Shown here piece by piece: positions 28,336 through 37,143 of a stretch of 64,000 nt of DNA (within the stretch, counting starts at the first letter, position 1; each line of letters opens with the position of its first letter). This stretch comes from JACPNO01 sp963825405 (GTDB lineage Bacteria > Acidobacteriota > Terriglobia > Bryobacterales > Bryobacteraceae). Below the pieces are notes generated by a model that was not told the DNA's origin, made no database searches, and was given only the letters and a program-made list of their open reading frames with translations. Location of the stretch: positions 58,610 through 122,609 of the forward strand of contig CAWGTB010000008.1 of the NCBI GenBank assembly GCA_963825405.1, given 5' to 3'. A program made the position numbers and the translations under genes.

Positions 28336-29376
28336 ATGGGACCACAAGAACAATTCGCGAGCCACGACGAAGCGCCGCCGCAGTTGGCCCTGCTCGAACT
28401 GGTGACGGGGCATTATATTTCGCGAGCTATTTACGTTGCCGCCAAACTCGGCGTCGCCGACCTGCTCGGGGAAGGTCCGCAGCACTCCGCGATGCTCGCC
28501 GAACGCACAGCAACGCATGCGCCGACCTTACATCGGGTTCTGTTGCTGCTGGCTAGCGCCGGCGTGTTCGCTCACACGGACGATGGCCGGTTCGGACTCA
28601 CTCCTCTAGGAGAATATCTACGCACCGGCGTGCCCGGTTCCCGCCGGGCGCAAGCCATTTTGTTTGCCGGACCGGCACAACAGCGGGCCTGGAGCGGCCT
28701 CCTGGATATCGTGAAAACCGGAAAAACTCCCTCCGGCAAATCGGCCTTTGAATTCTTCGCCAGACATCCCGAGGAAGCGGCGATCTTCAACGATGGAATG
28801 ACGGCCGGTTCTTCCGAGACTGCCGCCGCGGTGGCCGCCGCATATGATTTCTCGCCGTGCCGGACACTGGTGGATATCGGAGGCGGGCATGGAGAGCTCA
28901 TCGGCGCCATCCTGAAAAAGTATGACCACCTGCAGGGCATCCTTTTCGATTTACCTGGCGTGGCTCAAGGAGCGCGCCGGCACATGGAGGCGGCAGGTCT
29001 CACCGGGCGGTGCGAAGTCGTCAGCGGCGATTTTTTCCAAGCGGTGCCCGGCGGAGGGGACGCGTACATTATCAAGAGCGTGATTCACGACTGGGATGAA
29101 GAACACAGTCGAGTGATCCTGAAAAATGTGCATGCGGCAGCGGCGCCAAACGCCAGGCTGCTGCTGGTGGAATTAGTGCTTCCACCCCGCGTGGAACCGG
29201 GTGCGGGAAATCGTATCATTGTGGGAAGCGACGTCAATATGATGGTAAATCTTGGTGGACGGGAGCGGACGGAATGCGAATTCGGCGCCCTTTTCGAAGC
29301 TGCGAAGTTCGAGTTGAAAAGGGTGATCCCGACGCGCGGACTTTGGCGTCTGATCGAAGGCGTGCGCATTGATTGA
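28336..29376 (+). CDS. O-methyltransferase (SAM-dependent, family 2)
   Basis: 346 residues. An N-terminal dimerisation/winged-helix part (LLELVTGHYISRAIYVAAKL, LHRVLLLLASAGVFAHTDDG) precedes the SAM fold with motif I VDIGGGHGELIGAIL, the acidic DLPGV, GDFF and the proton-abstraction region IIKSVIHDWDEEHS. This is the plant-COMT/hydroxyindole type that methylates small phenolic or polyketide-like molecules. It ends by overlapping the next start. Confidence 0.9.
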   Translation: MGPQEQFASHDEAPPQLALLELVTGHYISRAIYVAAKLGVADLLGEGPQHSAMLAERTATHAPTLHRVLLLLASAGVFAHTDDGRFGLTPLGEYLRTGVPGSRRAQAILFAGPAQQRAWSGLLDIVKTGKTPSGKSAFEFFARHPEEAAIFNDGMTAGSSETAAAVAAAYDFSPCRTLVDIGGGHGELIGAILKKYDHLQGILFDLPGVAQGARRHMEAAGLTGRCEVVSGDFFQAVPGGGDAYIIKSVIHDWDEEHSRVILKNVHAAAAPNARLLLVELVLPPRVEPGAGNRIIVGSDVNMMVNLGGRERTECEFGALFEAAKFELKRVIPTRGLWRLIEGVRID

Positions 29377-30352
29377 GCGTTCCGTGCCTGAGAGCGAGCT
29401 AAGCGCTCCGAGCCGCACCGAACTGGAAACCGCGCGCCGCGCTCCGGCGCTGCCTCTGTGCACGGTCAACGATCTGTTCTGGCTGCTTTACCTGTATCCC
29501 TTGCGAATGCTCTTCGCTGTTCTTCCGCGGGCGTGCTTCGAGTGGCTGGGAAAGTTTGCGGAGCCTTTCGTTCAATGGCATGAGCGCAAGCGGCGCGAGA
29601 GGGGCGTAGGGACGATACTCACTGCGTACCCGGCTATGGCGCGCCATCAGGCAGCACAGATAGCGCGCCAGTGCGTCACCAACAACATGTTTCATGTATT
29701 GGACGATCTGCTGCTGCTTCAGCCGCAGGGTGGAAAAATGCTGCATTGCACGAGCATTCAAGGAGGCGAGCATCTGGAACGCGCCGTTTCAGATGGCAAA
29801 GGAGTGATCCTGCTCACCGCTCATTTTTGTGCGAATCGAATCGCCCTTCGACATCTCGCCGCGCGCGGATATCCGGTGCTTTGCGTGCACAACCGGCGGC
29901 CATCCAACCGCGCGCAGGGAGAGCTCGGACGGCGAGTCCTTCAACCGCGTCATATCGAATTGCAGCGCCGGGCCAATCCCGACGTCGTCTATGTTCAGGA
30001 TGCGGAATGCAGTTTGAAGATCCTCCAGCGACTGCGCTCCGGCGGTCTGGTGAATATCCAGTTTGACGGGGTGCCTGGCTTCAGAACGATTGAGTGGCCT
30101 TTCCTCGGCCGCCAGTGGCGCTTTCCGGCGGGTTTTTTCGATATTGCTCGTCTGTCGGGGGCCGCGGTCCTGCCGGTGCTCTGCTTAGGTAGAAGTACAG
30201 GATTCCGCATCATCGTCAGTCCCCGGCTGGAGGTCCTGCAATCACCTTCGCCAGACGAGTTCGTAGACCGCAATATGCCCGCTTTCACGCAGGTATTGAG
30301 CCAACAGATAGCCGATCACCCGGGGGAATGGAGACTGTGGACACATCTGTGA
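29369..30352 (+). CDS. LpxL/HtrB-like lysophospholipid acyltransferase
   Basis: 327 residues (TTG start; a GTG at 29384 is an alternative). It resembles the lauroyl/myristoyl acyltransferase family: ALDYPAMA-like N-terminal helices, GKGVILLTAHFCANRIALRH, VQDAECSLKILQRLRSGG, FDGVPGFRTIEWPFLGRQWR and FPAGFFDIARLSGAAVLPVL. In LpxL the catalytic motif is HX4(D/E). Here the same place reads H-F-C-A-N-R, so the acidic residue is replaced by Arg. Family members acylate lipids from acyl-ACP, which fits the ACP gene that overlaps its end. Confidence 0.78.
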   Translation: MIERSVPESELSAPSRTELETARRAPALPLCTVNDLFWLLYLYPLRMLFAVLPRACFEWLGKFAEPFVQWHERKRRERGVGTILTAYPAMARHQAAQIARQCVTNNMFHVLDDLLLLQPQGGKMLHCTSIQGGEHLERAVSDGKGVILLTAHFCANRIALRHLAARGYPVLCVHNRRPSNRAQGELGRRVLQPRHIELQRRANPDVVYVQDAECSLKILQRLRSGGLVNIQFDGVPGFRTIEWPFLGRQWRFPAGFFDIARLSGAAVLPVLCLGRSTGFRIIVSPRLEVLQSPSPDEFVDRNMPAFTQVLSQQIADHPGEWRLWTHL

Positions 30353-30621
30353 CGGATACGGCCAGAAGGATTCGCAGGGTGTTCGTCGAGTCGCTTGGCC
30401 TGAATCTAAGCGAAGCCGATTTGGATTATGAAAGGAAGCTGGACGAATACGCCGGCCTCGACTCTCTGGCTATTCTCGAGTTCATCACCGCTCTTGAGAA
30501 AGAATTTGGCATTACGATCGAGCCGGAATTGCTGCGCCTGGACTTCGTGAGCGATCTGCAGGAGTTGGCTGCCTACGTGGAACTGCGGACGGCGGATCTC
30601 TCCAGTTCGCCTCCGCAATAG
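30328..30621 (+). CDS. Acyl carrier protein
   Basis: 97 residues with the phosphopantetheine attachment site in AGLDSLAILEFITALEKEFG (Ser in DSL) and acidic helices on both sides. It is not the housekeeping AcpP sequence. The ATG at 30328 overlaps the acyltransferase by 25 nt; a GTG at 30349 giving an ATGA-like overlap is also possible. The next gene, an AMP-dependent ligase, follows after 11 nt and could load it. Confidence 0.9.
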   Translation: METVDTSVTDTARRIRRVFVESLGLNLSEADLDYERKLDEYAGLDSLAILEFITALEKEFGITIEPELLRLDFVSDLQELAAYVELRTADLSSSPPQ

Positions 30622-30632
30622 CCCCTCCTGAA

Positions 30633-32117
30633 ATGATCTTCGAACGTTTTACTGAAGCAGCCAATCAGTACCGCAACGGGCTGGCCATTGTCGATGGCGA
30701 CCAGCGCATTACGTATGGCCAACTCCACGAGCGCGTGGCTGCTTTGCGAGCCTGGCTACAGCAGAATCTCAACCCGCAGCCGGGCGCGGTCATTGCAGTA
30801 GCCATGAGCAATACCTGGCAGTTCGCCGCCAGCTTCTTTGCGATCGCCGAATTAGGGGCCGTTTTTATTCCGTGCAATCCGCAATGGCGGGCCGCGGAGT
30901 TGCGCTGGCTGGTACGGCGGCTGGGGATTTCCGGGGTCATTGCTGAGTCACCGTTTCGTGCCGCTTGGGAGCAGATCGGCGATTTGATTCCGCCCCAAGC
31001 GGCGCTGACCATGCCTACAGCGGCAATTCCTGAAGGGCGGGGAACTGCCGTGCCACCCCAGGCCGAGTCGCCCAATGAGGCGGTGGTCTATTTGACGACC
31101 TCGGGCTCGACCGGAGTACCCAGAATCGTGCCGCGCAGCCATCGCAACCTCGAAGCCGGCGCCAGCAATGCCGCGGGTTCACTCGGAATCGGCCCGGGCC
31201 ACCGTTTGTTGAGCGTCTTGCCGTTTCATCACGCCAACGGGTTTCACAATTGCATGCTGATGCCGCTATTGTGCGGAGCCACATTGGTGGTGATGCCGCG
31301 GTTCACGGGGGCGGCGTGCGCCGAGTTGATCCGGCGCGAGAAAGTAAACTGGCTCATCGGCTCACCCGCCGTCTACAAATTTCTGGCGGACAGCGCGGAT
31401 CCCAAACAGCTTTCGTCCCTCGATCTGCCCTTTTGCGGCGGCGCTCGTTTACCCGAAGCAGTCTCGCGAACCTGGAACGAGCGTTTCGGAATTCGTGTGC
31501 GCCAAGTGTATGGCATGGCTGAGACCAGCGTGATCACGATGGATCGCGCCCCCGAACGGCAAACCTCCGAAGCCGGGACGTATGTCGGTTCACCGATCGC
31601 AGGCCTTGAGGTTCGGGTTATGGATGCTGCCGGCAATGCTCTAGGTTCTGGCGCGGTAGGTGAAATCGCAGTGCGTTCCGACGCCGTAATGTCCGGATAC
31701 TTTGGTGAGCCTGAGTTAAACCGGATTATTTTCCACGACGGCTTTTTCCGGACTGGTGATTCCGGTTGTACTGACGCATCCGGCAATCTGTATCTCACCG
31801 GCAGAATCCGCCGGGTCATCAATATTGGCGGCGTGAAAGTCGACGCCGTCGAAGTAGAACAAGCCATCGAAGCGCTCAACGGCGTCTCCGAGTGTCATGT
31901 GGATACTGTAACCAACAGTTCCGGCGGCGCGGCGATCCGGGCCAGGGTGACCGTCTGCGCCGGCATGCTGCTAGACCGGAGAGACGTGATCGAGCACTGC
32001 CGCCAGCGCTTGGCCGAGTATAAGCTGCCGCGGATCATCGAATTTGTGGACAGCGTGCCCACCACGATGACAGGCAAAGTACCGGCCGTGTGGAAAACCG
32101 ACGAGCCTGTTCGATAA
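30633..32117 (+). CDS. AMP-dependent acyl ligase/synthetase
   Basis: 494 residues with the ANL core motifs: VYLTTSGSTGVPRIVPRSHRN, FHHANGFHNCML, QVYGMAETSV, the hinge region (YLTGRIRRVINIGGVKVD) and the lysine-bearing end TMTGKVPAVWK. It activates a carboxylic acid as an acyl-adenylate and could transfer it to the adjacent acyl carrier protein. The N-terminal 'YRNGLAIVDGDQRITYGQL' is typical of acyl-CoA or aryl-acid ligases. Substrate unknown. Confidence 0.92.
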   Translation: MIFERFTEAANQYRNGLAIVDGDQRITYGQLHERVAALRAWLQQNLNPQPGAVIAVAMSNTWQFAASFFAIAELGAVFIPCNPQWRAAELRWLVRRLGISGVIAESPFRAAWEQIGDLIPPQAALTMPTAAIPEGRGTAVPPQAESPNEAVVYLTTSGSTGVPRIVPRSHRNLEAGASNAAGSLGIGPGHRLLSVLPFHHANGFHNCMLMPLLCGATLVVMPRFTGAACAELIRREKVNWLIGSPAVYKFLADSADPKQLSSLDLPFCGGARLPEAVSRTWNERFGIRVRQVYGMAETSVITMDRAPERQTSEAGTYVGSPIAGLEVRVMDAAGNALGSGAVGEIAVRSDAVMSGYFGEPELNRIIFHDGFFRTGDSGCTDASGNLYLTGRIRRVINIGGVKVDAVEVEQAIEALNGVSECHVDTVTNSSGGAAIRARVTVCAGMLLDRRDVIEHCRQRLAEYKLPRIIEFVDSVPTTMTGKVPAVWKTDEPVR

Positions 32118-32134
32118 TTAATGCGGACCCGGGA

Positions 32135-33739
32135 ATGAAGACAGTGGATTCGAAAAATTCCGCCGGGCGTTCTCCGAAGCAACTGTTGATCGGCCTGGAT
32201 GCCATGGAGTGGAGCTTGGTCGAGCGGTGGGCCGAAGAGGGCAAACTGCCGGCTTTCCGACGCCTTCTCGCGGAAGGCGCGCGCGCCGAGCTGTCCAGTA
32301 CCGCTGCTCAGCTTCCGGATACGGTGTGGTCATCGATCTATTCCGGCACCAATCCGGCAAAATTCGCGAAATATTTTTATGTGCAGTACGACGCCGCCAG
32401 CGGCGACCTGCGCCTGGTTGACGACAACGCCATCGGCGCGACGCCTTTTTGGGATTATCTGAGCACAGCCGGTAAGAGGGTTTGCGTTTTCGATGTGCCG
32501 AAGTTTCCGGTCAGCCGCTCCATCAACGGACTGCAAGTTGCCAACTGGGGAGCTCACGCCAGCAAGGCCACGCGCGCGTCGCTTCCGCCGGGCCTGATGC
32601 ACGAGCTGCACCAGAATTTCCCTGATCATCCGGTTGGCGATTGCGATGCCGCCGACGACACGCCGAAGTCTCTGCTGAATTTGCGCGGCAGGATCCTGGA
32701 AGGCATCGGCATTCGCGGCGAGTTGTGCCGGTCTTTCATGGCGCGGGAAGATTGGGATGTTCTGTTTGTGGCTTTCTCAGAGACGCACTGCGCGGGCCAC
32801 CACTTTTGGCATTTCCTCGATACGAGCCATCCCCAGCACGACCCCGCCGATAAGAGTGGTCTGGGCGATACGATTGCTTCCGTCTATCAGGCCATCGACA
32901 GGCAGATCGGACAGATGCTGGAACTGGCGGGCCCCGGCACGCGCTGCCTGGTTTTTTCAGGCCATGGCATGGGTCCAATGTGGCATGCTTCGTGGAACCT
33001 TCAGGAGATTCTCGACCGCCTTGGATATGGCAAGGCCAAAGCGGAAAGCAATGCTCCCGCGCCGCCAACCGCCGAAGGACGGGTAAATGCATGGCGGCTC
33101 CTCAAAATGACGCTGCCGGGAAAATTCCAGTACGCCGTGAAGGCGATGTTGCCCAAGCGTCTGCAAAACGAGTTGATTTTCCGGTGGTACGCGGGCGGCC
33201 GGAATTGGGCGGGCTGCCGCGCGATCGCTGTTCCGAACAATGATTCGGTGGGTGCGGTCCGCATTCTGCTCAAAGGCCGCGACCGCCATGGCATCGTGCG
33301 GGCGGGAAGCGACTATCACAAGGCATGCGAAGATATCGCGTCGGCCATTTCCGAGTTGACCGATCCGCGAACAGGGCGCAAGGTAGTCCGGCAGATCACG
33401 CTTACCCATCGCGAGTTTCAGGGTCCGTTCATCGAGCAACTTCCGGATCTAACCGTGTTGTGGGATCAGACTTTCGCGTGGGACGAAATCGCGTCGCCGC
33501 GAATCGGACGAATTAAAGTCCGCAAGCAGGACAGCCGTAGCGGGGCCCACACGCCCACTGGATTCCTGCTGGCTCGGGGATACGCGACAGCGCCTGGAGC
33601 ACTCGTGCCGCGCGCCAGCCTCTACGATATTGCGCCCACGGTATTGCTTGCCGCCGGCGTTGCTCCACCGGAGGTCATGGACGGACATCCGCTGTTTGAG
33701 TTTTCGCATGTGAAGGAATCTTCCGCCGGCTCCGCGTAG
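32135..33739 (+). CDS. Alkaline phosphatase superfamily protein (type I phosphodiesterase-like)
   Basis: 534 residues. Metal-binding and nucleophile segments of the PF01663-type fold are visible: LLIGLDAMEW, PDTVWSSIYSGTNPAKF (Thr/Ser region), HCAGHHFWHFLD, VFSGHGMGPM and, late, DIAPTVLLAAGV. The family hydrolyses or transfers phosphate or phosphonate/sulfate esters on lipids, nucleotides or sugars. The ATG at 32135 was preferred. It sits in the same run as the ACP and ligase. Confidence 0.85.
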   Translation: MKTVDSKNSAGRSPKQLLIGLDAMEWSLVERWAEEGKLPAFRRLLAEGARAELSSTAAQLPDTVWSSIYSGTNPAKFAKYFYVQYDAASGDLRLVDDNAIGATPFWDYLSTAGKRVCVFDVPKFPVSRSINGLQVANWGAHASKATRASLPPGLMHELHQNFPDHPVGDCDAADDTPKSLLNLRGRILEGIGIRGELCRSFMAREDWDVLFVAFSETHCAGHHFWHFLDTSHPQHDPADKSGLGDTIASVYQAIDRQIGQMLELAGPGTRCLVFSGHGMGPMWHASWNLQEILDRLGYGKAKAESNAPAPPTAEGRVNAWRLLKMTLPGKFQYAVKAMLPKRLQNELIFRWYAGGRNWAGCRAIAVPNNDSVGAVRILLKGRDRHGIVRAGSDYHKACEDIASAISELTDPRTGRKVVRQITLTHREFQGPFIEQLPDLTVLWDQTFAWDEIASPRIGRIKVRKQDSRSGAHTPTGFLLARGYATAPGALVPRASLYDIAPTVLLAAGVAPPEVMDGHPLFEFSHVKESSAGSA

Positions 33740-33790
33740 GCGAAAAATGCTTGCTGATCCGGCGCGGATGAGCATGCTAGTATCTACGGA

Positions 33791-33949
33791 GTGGCCGCCA
33801 CCAAAGAATCCAAAATACCGTTGTTCGCGGGGAAACTTCCTGAGGGAAGTGAGCGGGACAACGGCATGCACCGCTACAACAATCAGGATCATTTGATGTT
33901 GGCGACGCAGCCTATCGTTCCTCGTGCGGTTCAGCCGTTGCAGCGCTAG
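33791..33949 (+). CDS. Possible small protein (52 aa), weakly supported
   Basis: A GTG start and a short frame (VAATKESKIPLFAGKLPEGS... ending PRAVQPLQR). There is no good ribosome binding site and no recognised domain or membrane segment. The sequence just upstream contains an extended -10-like TGCTAGTAT. It fills most of the 225-nt gap before the membrane protein gene. It could be a leader of the next gene or noise. Confidence 0.25.
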   Translation: MAATKESKIPLFAGKLPEGSERDNGMHRYNNQDHLMLATQPIVPRAVQPLQR

Positions 33950-33964
33950 GTCCGACGATTGCCA

Positions 33965-35167
33965 ATGGAAAGTACCCCTTCACCAGTCCCTGCCCGAGTC
34001 TCGTTGGCATGGGCCGTTTTTGCTTGCGCCAGTGTGCTGGTTTGGCAATTCCTCACGATCCACTACAACCGCCAGGGAAATTGGACAGCGCTTTTCTGCA
34101 CAGGTGAAACCAAGCCCGTTCCGCCACAATTGCAGCCCGGCACGTACGTTTTCCCTGGAACCGGCTACGACGGTCAGATGTATCGCTACGTGGCGCACGA
34201 TCCATTTTTCCGAAATGGAGTTGGCAGTTACGTGGATAATGCCACCTTCCGCTATCGCCGTATTCTGGTTCCCGCTCTCGCATTCTTGTTCGCGGCCGGG
34301 CGCCAGCAGTGGGTTGACGGCGCGTACATCGCGGTTACCAGCCTGTTTATTCTGCTGGGTTCGTACTGGCTCAGCCGGTGGGCCGTGCTCGACGGGCTGC
34401 ACCCTGCGTGGGCCCTCGCCTTTCCGCTGCTTCCGGCGGTATTGATTTCCGCGGATCGCATGACGCAGGATGGCGCTCTCACCGCGCTGGCAGTGGGTTT
34501 TGCTTATTTCGTCAGGACAAAAAAATTCGCCAGCCTCTATTTGCTGCTCGTCATGGCTTGCCTCACTCGAGAGTCAGGCACCGTGCTGGTGGCCGGCTGT
34601 ATTTTCTTTGAATTGCTGTCGAAGCGGTTCGCGCGCAGCGTGATTTGGGCCACGGCGTGTCTGCCCATGCTCGCCTGGTTTTGGTTTCTCCACCAGCATG
34701 TTCCACTCATGCGAAGCATTACCGGTGTTCCTCCTTTTCTCTATCGCCGCCTCGGACTTGGCATCTTTGGAGCTGTGCTCCACCCGGCGCACTACCAGCT
34801 CTCCGCCGTAATCGAGATCATCGCCCGCTCGCTGGATGTTCTGGCGTTGATCGCAATTGTCGGGGCGCTGGCCGGCGCGCTCATTCTGCTGCGCGAGCTT
34901 CCGCTGAGTCCGATCTCGATCGCTGCGTTCCTCTACGCGGCGCTGGTGATTGCGTTGAACAACAGCCGCTATTGGCTGCTCATTTATGGCTATGCGCGCG
35001 TTTTTTCACCCCTGCTGGTGCTGGTGGCGATGCAAGCCATGGCGTCGAAGCGCTCCGTCAAGGCCTGGTGGTGGATGCTGCTTCCCGCGCCTTTCGTGGA
35101 TCTTCGGGTCGGGCTACAAATGGGTGAGCAGGTTACGGGAGTGGTTCGAGGCCTGTTCGGACTTTGA
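33965..35167 (+). CDS. Polytopic membrane protein, glycosyltransferase-like
   Basis: 400 residues with about nine hydrophobic segments (VSLAWAVFACASVLVWQFLT, ILVPALAFLFAAG, AVTSLFILLGSYWLSRW, LLLVMACLTRESGTVLVAGC, VIEIIARSLDVLALIAIVG, LLPAPFVDL). The hydrophilic N-terminal segment after TM1 carries YDGQMYRY, and 'DRMTQDGALTALAVG' lies in a loop, like family 39/87-type membrane glycosyltransferases that use lipid-linked sugars. The assignment is by topology and loose motif. It ends 11 nt before the convergent kinase gene. Confidence 0.55.
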   Translation: MESTPSPVPARVSLAWAVFACASVLVWQFLTIHYNRQGNWTALFCTGETKPVPPQLQPGTYVFPGTGYDGQMYRYVAHDPFFRNGVGSYVDNATFRYRRILVPALAFLFAAGRQQWVDGAYIAVTSLFILLGSYWLSRWAVLDGLHPAWALAFPLLPAVLISADRMTQDGALTALAVGFAYFVRTKKFASLYLLLVMACLTRESGTVLVAGCIFFELLSKRFARSVIWATACLPMLAWFWFLHQHVPLMRSITGVPPFLYRRLGLGIFGAVLHPAHYQLSAVIEIIARSLDVLALIAIVGALAGALILLRELPLSPISIAAFLYAALVIALNNSRYWLLIYGYARVFSPLLVLVAMQAMASKRSVKAWWWMLLPAPFVDLRVGLQMGEQVTGVVRGLFGL

Positions 35168-35178
35168 ACGAACCTGGT

Positions 35179-37059
35179 TTACCGGGCAGGCACAGCGGCC
35201 CGCAGTTCTTCGGCTTTTCTGAGATCAGCCGCGGCCCCGGGTTCGTGGCCAAGCGCATGCTTCACTTGTCCGCGATTCCGATAAGCGGTCTCATACTCGG
35301 GGCTGAGGGTGATCGCCAGGTTGAAATCGTGGAGAGCTGAATTGTATTGCTTCCGCCGCATCGCGATCTCGCCTCGCCCGTTGAACGCCGCGGCAGTTTC
35401 CGGACTTTCCGGACGCAGCTTGATGGTTTCGTTGAAATCCGCCAGGGCTTGATCGTCATGTTGCAATCGCAAATGGCACAGGCCGCGGTCGCGATAGGAG
35501 AGCGCATCATCGGGCCGTACGCGAATCGCCTCGGAATAATCATTGATCGCCATTACGTGCCGCCCTTGGCTTTGATGCGCCAAGCCGCGGAAGTGGTAGG
35601 CCGCGGCATAATCGGGACGCAGTGCGAGAGCTGTCGTAAAAGACCGGACAGCCGCTTCATAGTCATGGCCTCGCAGGAGTTCGCGGCCCCGGCGGTAGGC
35701 TTGCACTGCAGGTTGCGGAGCAGGCGTCTTATCGGTGTCCGGCGCCTGCACTTCCACGTTCTCCGCCGGCGGGATGAGCGGTTCGGGTGTTGGAACGGGC
35801 GCGACTTCCGGTTCCTTTTTGCGCGGCTTGGGTTTGGGAACTTCCGCTTTTTTCACCACAACAGGAGGCTGCGTGGTGGTTTCCGGCGGTGGCGTCGGAG
35901 CAGCTTCGGACCCCACCTTAACCGGCTCGGACGCGGCTGGTTCCGCGCTCTTTTCCGCTGAAGGAGGCGGCGTGACGATTGTGTCCGGCGCGCGAGTTGC
36001 GGCCGCGGGCGGGCTCACTGGAGCCGTTTCCGTCACGGCTGCACTCGGCACATCGGGCCGCACCCATGGCTTGCGTATGATCAGAAAGCTGCCGGCCCCG
36101 ATAAGGACGAACATTCCCGCGGCGATCGCGACCAGCACCGAGCGTTTTACGGGCGGCGCTTCAGCCGGTGCCGCCGGCGTAGTCAGCGGCTGGGTGGCGA
36201 GCGAGGTCCTGTCATCAGGAACAGGCGGGACGCGAACGTTACCTGTGAGTGCTCCGTCCAACTCGTCGACGAACGCCGTGCAACTCTCGAACCGCCCCGC
36301 CGGCAATTTGCTAAGAGCCTTGGCGACCACTACGTCGACCGTGGAAGGCAGCGCCGCGTTTCGAGTCTGCATGGACGGCGGCATTTCATTGACAATCTTG
36401 TACGTCAACGTTGCCAGCGTGTGGTAGCCGAAAAGCGTGCTGCCGGTCATCATCTGGTACGCCACTGCCGCCAGCGAGAATTGATCGGCGCGGCCGTCAA
36501 CTGCCTCACCCTTGATCTGTTCCGGCGCCATGTACTGCACGGTGCCGATCACCATGCCAGTGGGCGTAGCGGTAGTAGCGTCGCTCATGCGCGCGATGCC
36601 GAAGTCGAGAATTTTTACCGTCCCGCTGGCATCGAACATTACATTGGCCGGCTTGATATCGCGATGTACAATACCGCGGCTGTGGGTGTAATCGAGCCCC
36701 GCTGCCATGGCTCGCAGGACTTTCACGACAAAGGACGCCTCGGGCAGGGGATGGTGTTTGAGATACGACGCCAGGCTTTCCCCCGCGAGGTACTCCATCA
36801 CGATATAAGCTGCGCCGCCTTCTTCAATCACATCGTGGATGTTGACGATGTTCGGGTGCGAGAGAATCGCGGCGGCACGCGCATCACGCAGCAAGCGATC
36901 GCGCATAAACTCCCGCTGCGTGCCTTCCTCGAGGGAAAGGTCCAGCATTTTGATCGCAACGTTGCGATGCAGGAGCGGGTCTTCAGCAAGGAACACCACG
37001 CCCATGCCACCCTTTCCCAGTTGGCTTAGAATCCGGTACCTACCGACTTGCTCTGGCAT
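35179..37059 (-). CDS. Serine/threonine protein kinase with TPR C-terminus
   Basis: 626 residues. The kinase domain (about 1-270) is complete: GKGGMGVVFLAED, AIK lysine, HRDIKPANV, DFGIARM, APEQI. A Pro/Glu/Lys-rich juxtamembrane region follows and one membrane segment near 310-330 (SVLVAIAAGMFVLIGAGSFLII). The outside part starts with a long Pro-rich linker and ends in TPRs from about 480 (YRRGRELLRGHDYEAAVRSF, YRDRGLCHLRLQHDDQALAD). Such kinases sense envelope or extracytoplasmic proteins. The lone gene is convergent with the biosynthetic run. Confidence 0.93.
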   Translation of the reverse strand: MPEQVGRYRILSQLGKGGMGVVFLAEDPLLHRNVAIKMLDLSLEEGTQREFMRDRLLRDARAAAILSHPNIVNIHDVIEEGGAAYIVMEYLAGESLASYLKHHPLPEASFVVKVLRAMAAGLDYTHSRGIVHRDIKPANVMFDASGTVKILDFGIARMSDATTATPTGMVIGTVQYMAPEQIKGEAVDGRADQFSLAAVAYQMMTGSTLFGYHTLATLTYKIVNEMPPSMQTRNAALPSTVDVVVAKALSKLPAGRFESCTAFVDELDGALTGNVRVPPVPDDRTSLATQPLTTPAAPAEAPPVKRSVLVAIAAGMFVLIGAGSFLIIRKPWVRPDVPSAAVTETAPVSPPAAATRAPDTIVTPPPSAEKSAEPAASEPVKVGSEAAPTPPPETTTQPPVVVKKAEVPKPKPRKKEPEVAPVPTPEPLIPPAENVEVQAPDTDKTPAPQPAVQAYRRGRELLRGHDYEAAVRSFTTALALRPDYAAAYHFRGLAHQSQGRHVMAINDYSEAIRVRPDDALSYRDRGLCHLRLQHDDQALADFNETIKLRPESPETAAAFNGRGEIAMRRKQYNSALHDFNLAITLSPEYETAYRNRGQVKHALGHEPGAAADLRKAEELRAAVPAR

Positions 37060-37143
37060 GGCGTCCAGGTCTGATTATGCGGCAGGAAGGCCGCCAATGC
37101 CAGTGTGTGTAGGTGCCCCCCATCGCCAGGGGCGGAGCCGGCC

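Noticed and set aside
20527..35167. A lasso-peptide or NRPS/PKS gene cluster
   Set aside because: HprK-like and PF14907 proteins occur in lasso loci, but no B1/B2 protease, asparagine-synthetase-like cyclase, precursor, ketosynthase or condensation domain is present.
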